The notes under the pieces: generated by a model | The model's database searches: none | Told to the model about the DNA's origin: nothing | What the model saw: only the letters and a program-made list of their open reading frames with translations | Shown here: in pieces, positions 16,949 to 24,586 of the stretch | Position numbering within the stretch: the first letter of the stretch is position 1 | Layout of the letters: each line of letters begins with the position of its first letter | From: Campylobacter sp. CCUG 57310 | GTDB taxonomy: Bacteria; Campylobacterota; Campylobacteria; Campylobacterales; Campylobacteraceae | NCBI RefSeq assembly: GCF_013201975.1 | Contig: NZ_CP053845.1 | Location: 1,674,001-1,738,000 of the forward strand | Length of the DNA: 64,000 nt | Reading direction: 5' to 3' | Made by a program: the position numbers and the translations under genes

Positions 16949-17662
16949 TTAGTTGTATAAGCTAAGTTGCTCTTTTAGCTCCTCTATAGTCTCTTTAACT
17001 CGCTCTTTTGTAAATCTTGCGATATCAGCTTGTCTAGGCTGACCGCTTAATATCTGACAACAATACCTAACCGCTCCGCGATAAACCAGATCGGCAAGCA
17101 GCTTCATCTGAACTTCAATGCTTACAGTCTCTTTTGTCGAATTAAACTCAAGTTCAAATTGCGCTATGATAGGTTTTTTCTTATCAAACGGTGCACAATC
17201 GGCACTAACAACACCTATGCCGCCTTCTGAGATATCGTATAAATTTCCCTTAACTTGAATTTCGCCCTGTTCTAAAACGACTTTTGTGTAACGATTTGGA
17301 TATACACGCTGAAACTGCCTTAAATTCGCATGCAAGTTGTTCATATAAATAAAATTTCCAAGCGTAACCGTTAAATTTGAGATATCAAAAGATATTATGT
17401 CAGCCTTTAAATTCTGAGCAAAAAAAAGATCGGTTACTATGTATGCGTTACGCTCTTCTTTCATGGCTAAAATTTGCAACAAAGTAGTTTCGCATACTAC
17501 AGTATCGTTTTCAACGGATAAAATTTTGCCTAAACACTCAACTTTAACGCCATTGTATAAATTTAAAAAATGCACCGAATGTCCATCGTTTAGGGCTTTT
17601 TCAAAGACATCAATGGCTCTTTTTAAAATTATAGAGTTACTATTTTTTACATCTTTACTCAT
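16949..17662 (-). CDS. PilZ domain protein
   Basis: The 237-residue product has a C-terminal PilZ domain recognised by the c-di-GMP-binding pair R-x4-R (RVYPNR, near residue 147) and D-x-S-x2-G (DISEGG, near 167). It is preceded by a YcgR-N-like beta region of about 120 residues. PilZ proteins bind c-di-GMP and adjust motility, adhesion or secretion. I choose the ATG at 17662, because GAGAGGAG lies ten bases upstream; a TTG nine codons earlier has no site. The YcgR-like arrangement would suit a flagellar brake. The neighbouring retention-module protein also belongs to a c-di-GMP-linked process. Both functional links are inference. Confidence 0.75.
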   Translation of the reverse strand: MSKDVKNSNSIILKRAIDVFEKALNDGHSVHFLNLYNGVKVECLGKILSVENDTVVCETTLLQILAMKEERNAYIVTDLFFAQNLKADIISFDISNLTVTLGNFIYMNNLHANLRQFQRVYPNRYTKVVLEQGEIQVKGNLYDISEGGIGVVSADCAPFDKKKPIIAQFELEFNSTKETVSIEVQMKLLADLVYRGAVRYCCQILSGQPRQADIARFTKERVKETIEELKEQLSLYN

Positions 17663-17835
17663 TTGGTCCGATCTCCTCTCTCTTGGCAAGTGAAATTATT
17701 GATCAAAAATTTCGCTAATTATAGTTAAATTTTTCTATTGATTTTATTAAATTAAAACTATTTTATCTAAATTTATAAAGCGTATTTTAAAAATTTAAAC
17801 TATTTTTTGAATTTTATTTTAGAAGGCTGTTTTGT

Positions 17836-17866
17836 TTAATGAAGAAAGAGGGGCTAAATTTGCCCC
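17836..17866 (-). terminator. Intrinsic terminator of ahpC
   Basis: On the minus strand GGGGC/GCCCC (17862-17866 with 17850-17854) forms a short GC-rich stem with a 7-base loop 22 bases after the ahpC stop. It is followed by CTCTTTCTTC, a T-rich tail. Confidence 0.6.
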
Positions 17867-17888
17867 CACTCAAATTTTATATCAAGTC

Positions 17889-18488
17889 CTATAACTTGTC
17901 GCAGTTATTAGCTAGGTAATCGGCAACTCCGGCGGTGTCAGCTTTCATACCTTTATCACCCTTGTTCCATCCAGCAGGGCAAACTTCTCCATGCTCGTTA
18001 GTAAATAGCATAGTATCAACCATTCTTATCATCTCGTCGATATTTCTTCCAAGTGGCAAGTCATTTATAACCGCATGGCGAACCTTACCGCATTTGTCGA
18101 TCAAAAATGATCCGCGAAGAGCAACTCCAGCCTCTTCGATAAGCACGTCAAATCCTTTTGATATAGCGTGATTTGTATCAGCTACGATCGGGAAGCGAAC
18201 TTTGCCTATGCCGCCTTTATTTACAGGTGTTTCTTTCCATGCAAAGTGTGAGAATTGATTGTCTGTTGAAACTGCTATAACCTCGATACCGCGAGCTTTA
18301 AATTCATCATATCTTTTATCAAACGCTATTATCTCGCTTGGACAAACAAAAGTAAAGTCCATCGGGTAGAAAAATACCACCGCGCCCTTATCTCCTATAT
18401 TTTTATATAGGTTAAAATCATCTACGATCTCATTGTTTCCTAAAACCGCTGCAGCCGTAAAGTCAGGCGCTTGTTTTGTTACTAACAT
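17889..18488 (-). CDS. ahpC: 2-Cys peroxiredoxin (alkyl hydroperoxide reductase AhpC)
   Basis: AhpC reduces hydrogen peroxide, organic peroxides and peroxynitrite in the cytoplasm. The 199-residue protein has the peroxidatic cysteine C49 in FTFVCPSEI and the resolving cysteine C170 in EVCPAGWNKGDKG, as in typical 2-Cys Prx1/AhpC enzymes. No ahpF is next to it, which fits campylobacters that use thioredoxin-type reductants. It is transcribed divergently from the ferredoxin gene fdxA across a 203-bp AT-rich region, an arrangement known in C. jejuni. Regulation by PerR and CosR, both encoded in this window, is established for C. jejuni and inferred here. AAGGAGAG precedes the ATG. Confidence 0.95.
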   Translation of the reverse strand: MLVTKQAPDFTAAAVLGNNEIVDDFNLYKNIGDKGAVVFFYPMDFTFVCPSEIIAFDKRYDEFKARGIEVIAVSTDNQFSHFAWKETPVNKGGIGKVRFPIVADTNHAISKGFDVLIEEAGVALRGSFLIDKCGKVRHAVINDLPLGRNIDEMIRMVDTMLFTNEHGEVCPAGWNKGDKGMKADTAGVADYLANNCDKL

Positions 18489-18691
18489 TATATGTCTCTC
18501 CTTGTAATAATTTTTATTAATGGCTAGATTGTATCATTTATTATTTAAATTACAGTTAAATTTTATATTTTAAATTTGCCATTAAACAGAATTTTATAAA
18601 TTTAAACCCTTGAAATAAATTTTATTTTTTTATATCAAATTTACTAATATTTTGATATCGTTACAAAAATTTTTAAACCTAAGGAGAAAAT
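18489..18691 (+). promoter_or_regulatory. Divergent ahpC-fdxA control region
   Basis: This 203-bp AT-rich stretch must hold both promoters. For ahpC a TACAAT -10 is visible on the minus strand at 18528-18533. On the fdxA side there is a perfect inverted repeat ATATCAAA/TTTGATAT (18632-18639 and 18651-18658) with an 11-base spacer just upstream of the fdxA leader. It could be a regulator operator or a hairpin. An AAGGAG ribosome site precedes fdxA. Fur/PerR-type boxes in this genus are AT-rich and I cannot assign one with confidence. Confidence 0.45.
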
Positions 18692-18976
18692 ATGTCAGTA
18701 AAAATTACAGATATTTGCATAAGCTGTGGCTCTTGCATAGACGAGTGTCCGGTAGAAGCCATAGTAGATGATAGCGATAACCCGACAGGAGAAGATATAT
18801 ACTACGTATATGCCGATAAATGCGTTGAGTGCGTAGGGCACAACGACGAACCGGCTTGCGCTTCAGCCTGTCCAACCGACGGTTGTATCGTATGGGATAT
18901 GCCTTACGAAGGACAGCCGTCACGCGATGAGATAAGCTCTGATATGAGAAAAAGCGCAACTCCTGTTATAGCTTAA
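18692..18976 (+). CDS. fdxA: 2[4Fe-4S] ferredoxin
   Basis: This 94-residue bacterial ferredoxin carries two cluster motifs. The first is C9-x2-C12-x2-C15-x3-C19. The second is C44-x2-C47-x8-C56-x3-C60, with the eight-residue insertion typical of the Allochromatium-like ferredoxins, plus an extra cysteine at 65. Such ferredoxins carry low-potential electrons for pyruvate or 2-oxoglutarate oxidoreductases. In C. jejuni the divergent fdxA is iron-induced and needed for aerotolerance; I infer the same role here from position and sequence. It is monocistronic, with a strong terminator at 18982-19016. Confidence 0.93.
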   Translation: MSVKITDICISCGSCIDECPVEAIVDDSDNPTGEDIYYVYADKCVECVGHNDEPACASACPTDGCIVWDMPYEGQPSRDEISSDMRKSATPVIA

Positions 18977-18981
18977 ATTTC

Positions 18982-19016
18982 AATAAGCCTGTTTTAGCGG
19001 GCTTATTTTGTTTTTA
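18982..19016 (+). terminator. Intrinsic terminator of fdxA
   Basis: An 8-bp stem AATAAGCC/GGCTTATT (18982-18989 with 19000-19007) begins six bases after the fdxA stop and is followed by TTGTTTTT. It is a well-formed rho-independent terminator. Confidence 0.8.
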
Positions 19017-19029
19017 ATATTTTTTTTGA

Positions 19030-19035
19030 TATAAT
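19030..19035 (+). promoter_or_regulatory. -10 box of the ndk-rpmF-plsX-fabH group
   Basis: TATAAT preceded by TTTTTTTGA lies 42 bases before the ndk start and immediately after the fdxA terminator, so it should start the ndk transcript. Confidence 0.6.
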
Positions 19036-19076
19036 CCCCAACTCTTGAAAAAAATCAACAACACAAGGAAATTTTG

Positions 19077-19490
19077 ATGCAACAAACACTTTCTATCATT
19101 AAGCCTGATGCTGTAAAAAAAGGTGTGATCGGTAAGATAGTCGATAGATTTGAGAGTAGCGGACTAAGAATCGCAGCTATGAAAAAATTAAGACTTAGTA
19201 AATGCGACGCTAAGGCATTTTATGCGGTTCATAAAGAAAGACCTTTCTTTAACGATTTGGTTGAATTTATGACTAGCGGACCGGTTGTAGTTATGGTTCT
19301 TGAAGGTGAAAATGCAGTAGCTAAAAACCGCGAACTAATGGGAGCTACAAATCCTAAAGAAGCGGCACCCGGAACTATTAGAGCTGACTTTGCCGAAAAT
19401 ATCGATGCAAACGCGGTTCACGGAAGCGATAGCCTAGAAAACGCGAAAATTGAAATTAACTTTTTCTTTGCCGCAAGAGAAATCTGCTAA
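19077..19490 (+). CDS. ndk: Nucleoside diphosphate kinase
   Basis: Ndk exchanges the gamma phosphate between NTPs and NDPs to balance nucleotide pools. The 137-residue protein has the family hallmarks: [18 protein letters not shown] at the N-terminus, the [18 protein letters not shown] segment and the catalytic phospho-histidine H115 in [12 protein letters not shown]. Length matches the family (about 137-143). The start is the ATG at 19077, seven bases after AAGGA; a TTG one codon earlier is unlikely. It heads a compact gene group ndk-DUF177-rpmF-plsX-fabH with gaps under 12 bases and a small overlap-free layout conserved in C. jejuni. Confidence 0.97.
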   Translation: MQQTLSIIKPDAVKKGVIGKIVDRFESSGLRIAAMKKLRLSKCDAKAFYAVHKERPFFNDLVEFMTSGPVVVMVLEGENAVAKNRELMGATNPKEAAPGTIRADFAENIDANAVHGSDSLENAKIEINFFFAAREIC

Positions 19491-19498
19491 GGAAAAAT

Positions 19499-19855
19499 TT
19501 GAAAATAGCATTTGCAAAGATTGCAAACAACGAAATTCCTTTTGAATTAAAAAAGGAAGATTTAAAATTTAGCGGAAATTTAAAAAGAACTAGCCATAGT
19601 TTAATTGATTGCAAAGCTAGTATAAACGGCTCTTTAGAGCATACCTGCGATAGATGCGGCGATGACATTGCGCTAAATTTGGATGAAAATTTAAAATTAA
19701 TCATAAGCGATGGAATTTACAAAGGCTCGGAAGAAAATTTAGACGATGTAGTCGAATTTTTTGACGGATTTGTTGATTTAGATGAAGTTTTTATAAGTGA
19801 AATAGAAGCTTTTAAAAGCGATTATTTTTATTGCGAAAAATGTAAAAATTTATAA
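19499..19855 (+). CDS. DUF177/YceD-type protein upstream of rpmF
   Basis: The 118-residue protein belongs to the YceD/DUF177 group, recognised from its position immediately before rpmF and its two cysteine pairs, CDRCGDD (near residue 43) and CEKCKNL at the C-terminus, which could form a zinc ribbon. YceD relatives influence 23S rRNA maturation in plants and are usually coexpressed with L32 and the fatty-acid genes; a ribosome-assembly role is inferred. The start is a TTG preceded by AAGGA, nine bases after ndk. Downstream AAAGGAG serves rpmF. Confidence 0.8.
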   Translation: MKIAFAKIANNEIPFELKKEDLKFSGNLKRTSHSLIDCKASINGSLEHTCDRCGDDIALNLDENLKLIISDGIYKGSEENLDDVVEFFDGFVDLDEVFISEIEAFKSDYFYCEKCKNL

Positions 19856-19866
19856 AGGAGAATGAA

Positions 19867-20013
19867 ATGGCAGTACCTAAGCGAAGAGTTAGCCACGCAC
19901 GTGCGGCAAAAAGAAGAACTCACTATAAAGTAACACTTCCTATGCCGGTTAAAGATAAAGACGGCTCATGGAAAATGCCTCACCGCGCAAACAAAACAAC
20001 CGGTGAGTATTAA
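19867..20013 (+). CDS. rpmF: 50S ribosomal protein L32
   Basis: A 48-residue highly basic protein begins [20 protein letters not shown], the L32 signature, and continues with an [18 protein letters not shown] segment to a TTGEY end. It lacks the four-cysteine zinc finger found in some L32 proteins, so it is the zinc-independent form. L32 binds 23S rRNA near the tunnel entrance region. An AAAGGAG site lies six bases upstream of the ATG. It sits between DUF177 and plsX (6-bp gap to plsX), the classic rpmF-plsX-fabH arrangement. Confidence 0.97.
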   Translation: MAVPKRRVSHARAAKRRTHYKVTLPMPVKDKDGSWKMPHRANKTTGEY

Positions 20014-20018
20014 AATAT

Positions 20019-21008
20019 ATGACAAGCATTTGCATTGATGCAATGGGCGGGGATTTTGGTCCCAAACCCATAATAGAAGGTGTAATAGAGGCTTTAAAAA
20101 TAACTAAATTTAACGCAGTTTTAGCGGGCGAATCTAAAATTTTAAAACCTCTTATCCCTCCACACTTAGAAAAATACATTAGCTACCTAGAAGCCTCTGA
20201 AACAGTATCCATGGAAGACGGCGCAACGGACGCTCTTAAGAAAAAAGAAAGCACAATCTATAAAGCTATCGAGCTACTTAAAGCAAAAGAAGTTAAAGCA
20301 GTCGTATCTGCAGGCCACAGTGGTGCTACGATGAGTTTAGCCACATTACGAGTAGGTAGACTTAAAAATGTCTCAAGACCTGCGATAGCTACACTTATGC
20401 CAAATGTTTTAGGTAAAAAAACTCTTGTTTTGGACGTCGGAGCAAATGTTGACTGCAAAGCCGAACATCTATTTCAGTTTGCCGTAATGGGCGAAGCTTA
20501 CGCAAAAGAGATTTTAAAAATCAAAAATCCCAAAATAGGGCTTTTGTCAAACGGCGAAGAAAAAAGCAAAGGCAATGAAGTTACAAAAGAAGCTTACGCT
20601 TTACTTTCCAAACTAGATAGCTTTGTCGGAAATGCCGAAGGCAATCAAGTATTTGACGGAAGCGTAGATGTGATAATCTGCGACGGCTTTGTCGGAAATA
20701 TCTTGCTTAAAACCAGCGAAGGCGTAGCCGATGCTATAACTAAAATCATCAAAAAGCACGTTAAAAAGTCCCCTATCGCGATAGCCGGCTCACTACTAAT
20801 GAAAAAAGTTTTCAAGACGCTTAAGCAACAGGTTGATTACGACGAATACGGCGGCGCACCGCTTCTTGGAGTGGATGGTTGTGTTATTATAAGTCATGGC
20901 AAAAGCAATGCAAAAGCCATTAAAAACGCTATATTTCAAGCTTTAAATTTTGCAGATTCAAACATCAACGAAGTCATCAAAGACGAACTTTCACATTTTG
21001 CAAGGTAG
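20019..21008 (+). CDS. plsX: Phosphate acyltransferase PlsX
   Basis: PlsX makes acyl-phosphate from acyl-ACP for PlsY, starting phospholipid synthesis at the membrane surface. The 329-residue sequence opens with the signature [18 protein letters not shown], and has [19 protein letters not shown] near residue 95-115, the [18 protein letters not shown] motif and the C-terminal [18 protein letters not shown] motif. Length matches the family. It is cotranscribed with rpmF and fabH; its stop is five bases before the fabH ATG. The partner PlsY is encoded elsewhere in this window (13166). Confidence 0.96.
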   Translation: MTSICIDAMGGDFGPKPIIEGVIEALKITKFNAVLAGESKILKPLIPPHLEKYISYLEASETVSMEDGATDALKKKESTIYKAIELLKAKEVKAVVSAGHSGATMSLATLRVGRLKNVSRPAIATLMPNVLGKKTLVLDVGANVDCKAEHLFQFAVMGEAYAKEILKIKNPKIGLLSNGEEKSKGNEVTKEAYALLSKLDSFVGNAEGNQVFDGSVDVIICDGFVGNILLKTSEGVADAITKIIKKHVKKSPIAIAGSLLMKKVFKTLKQQVDYDEYGGAPLLGVDGCVIISHGKSNAKAIKNAIFQALNFADSNINEVIKDELSHFAR

Positions 21009-21012
21009 ATTT

Positions 21013-21999
21013 ATGCCAAAAGCCTCTCTTATCTCAATCGGCGCTTACGTTCCAAAGGATACTCTTACTAACTTTGATCTTGAAAAAATGGTAGAAACAA
21101 GCGACGAGTGGATAGTAAAACGAACAGGAATTCACACTAGACACATAGCCACAGGCGAGATAACAAGCGAAATAGGCGCAAAGGCGGCGCAAGTTGCAAT
21201 TAAAAGAGCGGGTATATCCACAAACGACATCGACGCAGTGATCTGCGCAACAATAAGCCCGGATCATCTTTGTATGCCTTCCACCGCTTGCAAGATAGCT
21301 AAAATTTTAGGCATAGATAATGTAACCGCTTTTGACATAAGTGCGGCATGCACGGGTTTCATCTACCTGCTTGAGCTTGCAAAATCACTTATAGAAAGCG
21401 GTGCGAAAAAAAATATACTTATCGTAGGTGCAGAAAAACTTAGCTCAATAGTTGATTACAAAGACCGAAGCACTTGCATACTATTTGGCGATGGGGCAGG
21501 TGCGGCTATCGTTACGGCAAGTGAAAAAAACGAGATCATCGACGTGCATACTGCAAGTGATGGAAATTTCGCCGACTTACTCATAACTCCAGGGTGTGGA
21601 AGCGTACATCCTTGCTCGCCTCAGATGCTTGAAGAGAGGCTAAATTTTATACAAATGGCAGGTAACGAGGTCTTTAAAATAGCGGTTCAAACACTAACTA
21701 AAGATGTAATTGACATACTTGAAAAAAACGGCATTGCAAGCGATGAAATAGATCTTTTTATACCGCATCAAGCGAATCTACGCATAATAGATGCAGTAAA
21801 ACAAAGGCTAAATTTCAGCAACTCCCAATGCGTAGTAACTGTCGGCAAATACGGCAATACAAGCTCCGCATCAATTCCTATGGCGATGAATGAAGCTTAT
21901 GAGGAAGGCAGGCTTAAAAATGGAGATTTGATGCTTCTTGACGCATTTGGCGGCGGATTTACTTGGGGAAGTGCTCTACTTAAATTTGGCGGCAAATAA
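21013..21999 (+). CDS. fabH: 3-oxoacyl-ACP synthase III
   Basis: FabH condenses acetyl-CoA with malonyl-ACP to start fatty-acid synthesis. The 328-residue thiolase-fold protein has the catalytic triad: C113 in [10 protein letters not shown], a histidine in [10 protein letters not shown] (near 244) and an asparagine in [11 protein letters not shown] (near 274). The C-terminal glycine-rich [16 protein letters not shown] motif is intact. An earlier in-frame start overlaps plsX by 59 bases. I prefer the ATG at 21013, because AAGGTAG precedes it and the N-terminus then fits the family ([12 protein letters not shown]). It ends the rpmF-plsX-fabH group. No strong terminator follows. Confidence 0.96.
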   Translation: MPKASLISIGAYVPKDTLTNFDLEKMVETSDEWIVKRTGIHTRHIATGEITSEIGAKAAQVAIKRAGISTNDIDAVICATISPDHLCMPSTACKIAKILGIDNVTAFDISAACTGFIYLLELAKSLIESGAKKNILIVGAEKLSSIVDYKDRSTCILFGDGAGAAIVTASEKNEIIDVHTASDGNFADLLITPGCGSVHPCSPQMLEERLNFIQMAGNEVFKIAVQTLTKDVIDILEKNGIASDEIDLFIPHQANLRIIDAVKQRLNFSNSQCVVTVGKYGNTSSASIPMAMNEAYEEGRLKNGDLMLLDAFGGGFTWGSALLKFGGK

Positions 22000-22522
22000 A
22001 ATTCATTAAATCAAAACTAATTCTTTTACAGCCTATTTTTAAATCTTTTTAATGTAGTTTATCGACTTCGATAAGTTTAAGAATTTTATATCAAAAAAAC
22101 TAATTCTATATTTTAAAATTTTCAGATTTTACATAACACAAGCTCTCAAACTAAACAAATGAGCTGTTGATAACTTTACACGAATTAAAAAGTATATGAA
22201 AAAGGTGTATGTAGCAATATTACGCCCTTAAACTATACTTAACTTTGGTATGCATATCCGTAGAGTAACTTCACAAATAATTTATGGATAAATTTCTCAC
22301 TAAATTTAAAAAAGTATTCTAATCAATATTCGCAAATATCAATAATAAAATTAAAATTTTAACTCTCTAAATTTGCCAAAGTTGCTTTGACTAAAGCTCT
22401 TGCAAAAAGATCCGCTATAGCTCTTAGGGTATATCAAAATCTCTTATTAATTATAGTAAATCTACAAAAGATACAAGACTAAGCCACGCAAGGATAGTTT
22501 ATGAAGCAAAACGGTCGGATAT
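22000..22522. other. Gene-poor gap of about 520 bp between fabH and the Crp/Fnr gene
   Basis: No convincing gene is visible. The stretch is AT-rich with stops in all frames. Features seen are a perfect palindrome TTATCGA-CT-TCGATAA at 22059-22074, not followed by a U-run, and a weak AGCTC/GAGCT stem near 22140. A 39-codon open frame without a start codon runs from about 22361 (LSKFAKVALTKALAKRSA...) and could be a gene remnant. It lies between convergent genes, so long promoters are not expected. Confidence 0.4.
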
Positions 22523-23161
22523 TTAAGCCTCATAAAGCTCTTTGAGCTTGTCATGTTCAAGTATGGTTATATTCTTCTTAGCGTCTATTGCTATGTAGCC
22601 GTTTTTCTTAAATTTAGTAATAACACGAGAAAAAGTTTCAGGCGTAGTATTTAGCATTTGAGCGATTTGCGAGTACTTTTGCATCGGCAATTTATTTTGA
22701 TATTCGCTGATAAAAAGAGCTATCTTACCCTCCACGCCAAGGGCTATTTCTCGGTGTAAAAGTCCTTGTATCATCCTAAAATTTTGCGAAAGCGACCTTA
22801 TGATCTCCATACAGACATTAACATCATTCATAAAATTTTTCTTAAATTTAGCAAAGTCTATCATCAAAACTTCCGAATCCTCGACAAAAACAGCCGAAGC
22901 AGGAAAAGGAGTGTCGTCAAAATTTGCAAATTTAGCCACGGGCGAACCCGGCAAAAACTCATGCAAAAACAGCTCTTTACCGTTTGGCAAGGTTTTGTAA
23001 ATTTTAACTCGCCCTTTTAAAAGTATATAAAACCACTTTGGCGTTTCGCCTTCGATAAATAGTATTTCGTCGCGTTTATAGGCTCTGATTATGCTTATAT
23101 CGGCAAGTTTTTGCAACCGTTCGTCATCAAGCGAACTAAATATCTGAATATCTTTAAGCAT
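22523..23161 (-). CDS. Crp/Fnr family transcriptional regulator
   Basis: The 212-residue protein has an N-terminal cyclic-nucleotide-binding-like beta barrel (residues about 8-120), a long dimer helix and a C-terminal Crp-type winged helix with recognition helix motif MLNTTPETFSRVITKFKKNGYI (residues about 168-190). It has no N-terminal cysteine cluster, so it is not an oxygen-sensing Fnr. The cAMP-binding glutamate/arginine pair is not clearly kept (GSPVAKFANFDD in place of the usual GE.ALL..RSA). It is closest in layout to heme- or nitrosative-stress-sensing members (Dnr/NssR style), but the signal cannot be read from the sequence. It stands alone on the minus strand. Confidence 0.85.
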   Translation of the reverse strand: MLKDIQIFSSLDDERLQKLADISIIRAYKRDEILFIEGETPKWFYILLKGRVKIYKTLPNGKELFLHEFLPGSPVAKFANFDDTPFPASAVFVEDSEVLMIDFAKFKKNFMNDVNVCMEIIRSLSQNFRMIQGLLHREIALGVEGKIALFISEYQNKLPMQKYSQIAQMLNTTPETFSRVITKFKKNGYIAIDAKKNITILEHDKLKELYEA

Positions 23162-23309
23162 TATTTTCCGCCTTTTTCTTGCTTTTTTGGGATTTTATAA
23201 AATCTAAAATAAATTTTCAATATTTAACTAAAGTGTCAAATTTATAATAATATAAATTTAAGCTAATTTAACGCCAAAGATAGCTCGTTTGGTCATTTAA
23301 AATCAAATT

Positions 23310-23355
23310 CGCCCGCTAAAGCTCTTTTAAATAATACATAAAGCCATAGCGGGCG
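23310..23355 (-). terminator. Stem-loop downstream of serC
   Basis: Perfect 9-base GC-rich arms CGCCCGCTA (23310-23318) and TAGCGGGCG (23347-23355) lie 8 bases after the serC stop. They are separated by an AT-rich 28-base loop and followed on the minus strand by AATTTGATTTT. It is a likely terminator despite the long loop. Confidence 0.55.
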
Positions 23356-23363
23356 GATAATCT

Positions 23364-24443
23364 CTAGCCGAATTTCTTAGCGAATTCACCCATAAACGAA
23401 ACTAAAGTTTTAACGTTTTCAAGGCTTACGGCATTATAGATAGAGGCGCGAATTCCGCCAAGATGACGGTGTCCTTTTAGACCTATCATGCCCGCTTTTT
23501 CGGCTTCCGCTACAAACAAAGGCTCAAGCTCGGAATTTGCGGCGATATTGTAGCTTACGTTCATTATGGAGCGATATTTTTTGATGGAGTGCCCTTTGTA
23601 AAAACCGCCCGAATTATCAATGGCTTCATATAAAATCGAAGCTTTTTGCTCGTTTATGCCTTTTATCACGTCAAGTCCGCCTTGAGACTCGATCCAGCCA
23701 AGAGTTAAATTTAGTAGATAAATTCCAAATGTCGGAGGCGTATTAAAAAGCGATTTTGCGTCGGTGTGAGTTTTATATTTAAGCATCGTAGGCACATTTT
23801 CGCCGGCTCTATCAAGCAGGTCTTTTCTGATTATCACTACGGTAACGCCGCTTGGACCCGCATTTTTCTGAGCTCCGCCATAGAGCACGCCGATATTTGA
23901 AAAATCCATTTTATAAGAGAAAAAGTCGCTTGAAGCGTCAATCACAAGTGGCGCTTTTGTATTTGGTAAGCTCTTATACTGAGTGCCGTAGATTGTATTG
24001 TTCGTGCAGATATAGGCATAATCCGCATCGTCGCTGAAATTTATATTTTCGGGAATTCTGTCGAAATTCGTATCTTTTGAGCTTGCGATCACTTCGTAGT
24101 TTATGCCTTGTATCTTAGCTTCCTTGATCGCCTTGCTCGTCCAAACTCCCGTATCTACATACTCGGCTTTGCCGCCTTTACATAAATTCATAGGGATCAT
24201 TGCAAACTGCAAGCTTGCACCGCCTTGCAAAAACAAAATTTCATAATCATCGTTTATACCGTAAAGCCTTTTTATCTTATCCATCGCACCGAAATGAATC
24301 TCTTCAAAAACCTTGCTTCTATGGCTTATTTCCATTATAGAATATCCCTTGCTTTGATAGCTGGTCAGCTCTTTTTGAGCATGCTCCAGCACGCTTAAAG
24401 GCAATCCGCTAGGTCCTGCGCTGAAATTTATTTTTCTATCCAC
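23364..24443 (-). CDS. serC: Phosphoserine aminotransferase
   Basis: SerC makes 3-phosphoserine from 3-phosphohydroxypyruvate and glutamate in serine synthesis and also serves PLP synthesis. The 359-residue class V aminotransferase begins with [16 protein letters not shown]. It has the ATP-like [18 protein letters not shown] motif, the [13 protein letters not shown] substrate segment, the PLP lysine in [13 protein letters not shown] and the C-terminal [15 protein letters not shown] motif. All are typical. The family length of about 360 is matched. SerB, the next enzyme of the pathway, is encoded at 58031 in this window. The gene is divergent from the CYTH-CHAD gene. Confidence 0.96.
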   Translation of the reverse strand: MDRKINFSAGPSGLPLSVLEHAQKELTSYQSKGYSIMEISHRSKVFEEIHFGAMDKIKRLYGINDDYEILFLQGGASLQFAMIPMNLCKGGKAEYVDTGVWTSKAIKEAKIQGINYEVIASSKDTNFDRIPENINFSDDADYAYICTNNTIYGTQYKSLPNTKAPLVIDASSDFFSYKMDFSNIGVLYGGAQKNAGPSGVTVVIIRKDLLDRAGENVPTMLKYKTHTDAKSLFNTPPTFGIYLLNLTLGWIESQGGLDVIKGINEQKASILYEAIDNSGGFYKGHSIKKYRSIMNVSYNIAANSELEPLFVAEAEKAGMIGLKGHRHLGGIRASIYNAVSLENVKTLVSFMGEFAKKFG

Positions 24444-24555
24444 GAAAGCTCCTTTAAAAATTTTTTAAAATTTAGCACAATTTGAGTTAAAAATTAATTT
24501 TAATCCCGTTTTTTAAACTAAATTTTCAAAATTTACACTTTAAGCTATGTTTTGA

Positions 24556-24561
24556 TACAAT
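24556..24561 (+). promoter_or_regulatory. -10 box upstream of the CYTH-CHAD/ubiE/xseA genes
   Basis: TACAAT preceded by TTTTGA lies 26 bases before the TTG start at 24587. An AAAGGGG ribosome site follows at 24573-24580. Confidence 0.5.
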
Positions 24562-24586
24562 CTATTACTTTCCAAAGGGGCGAATT

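Noticed and set aside
22059-22074. Palindrome TTATCGA-CT-TCGATAA considered as the fabH terminator
   Set aside because: The loop is only two bases and no U-run follows; it is mentioned as an unexplained palindrome only.
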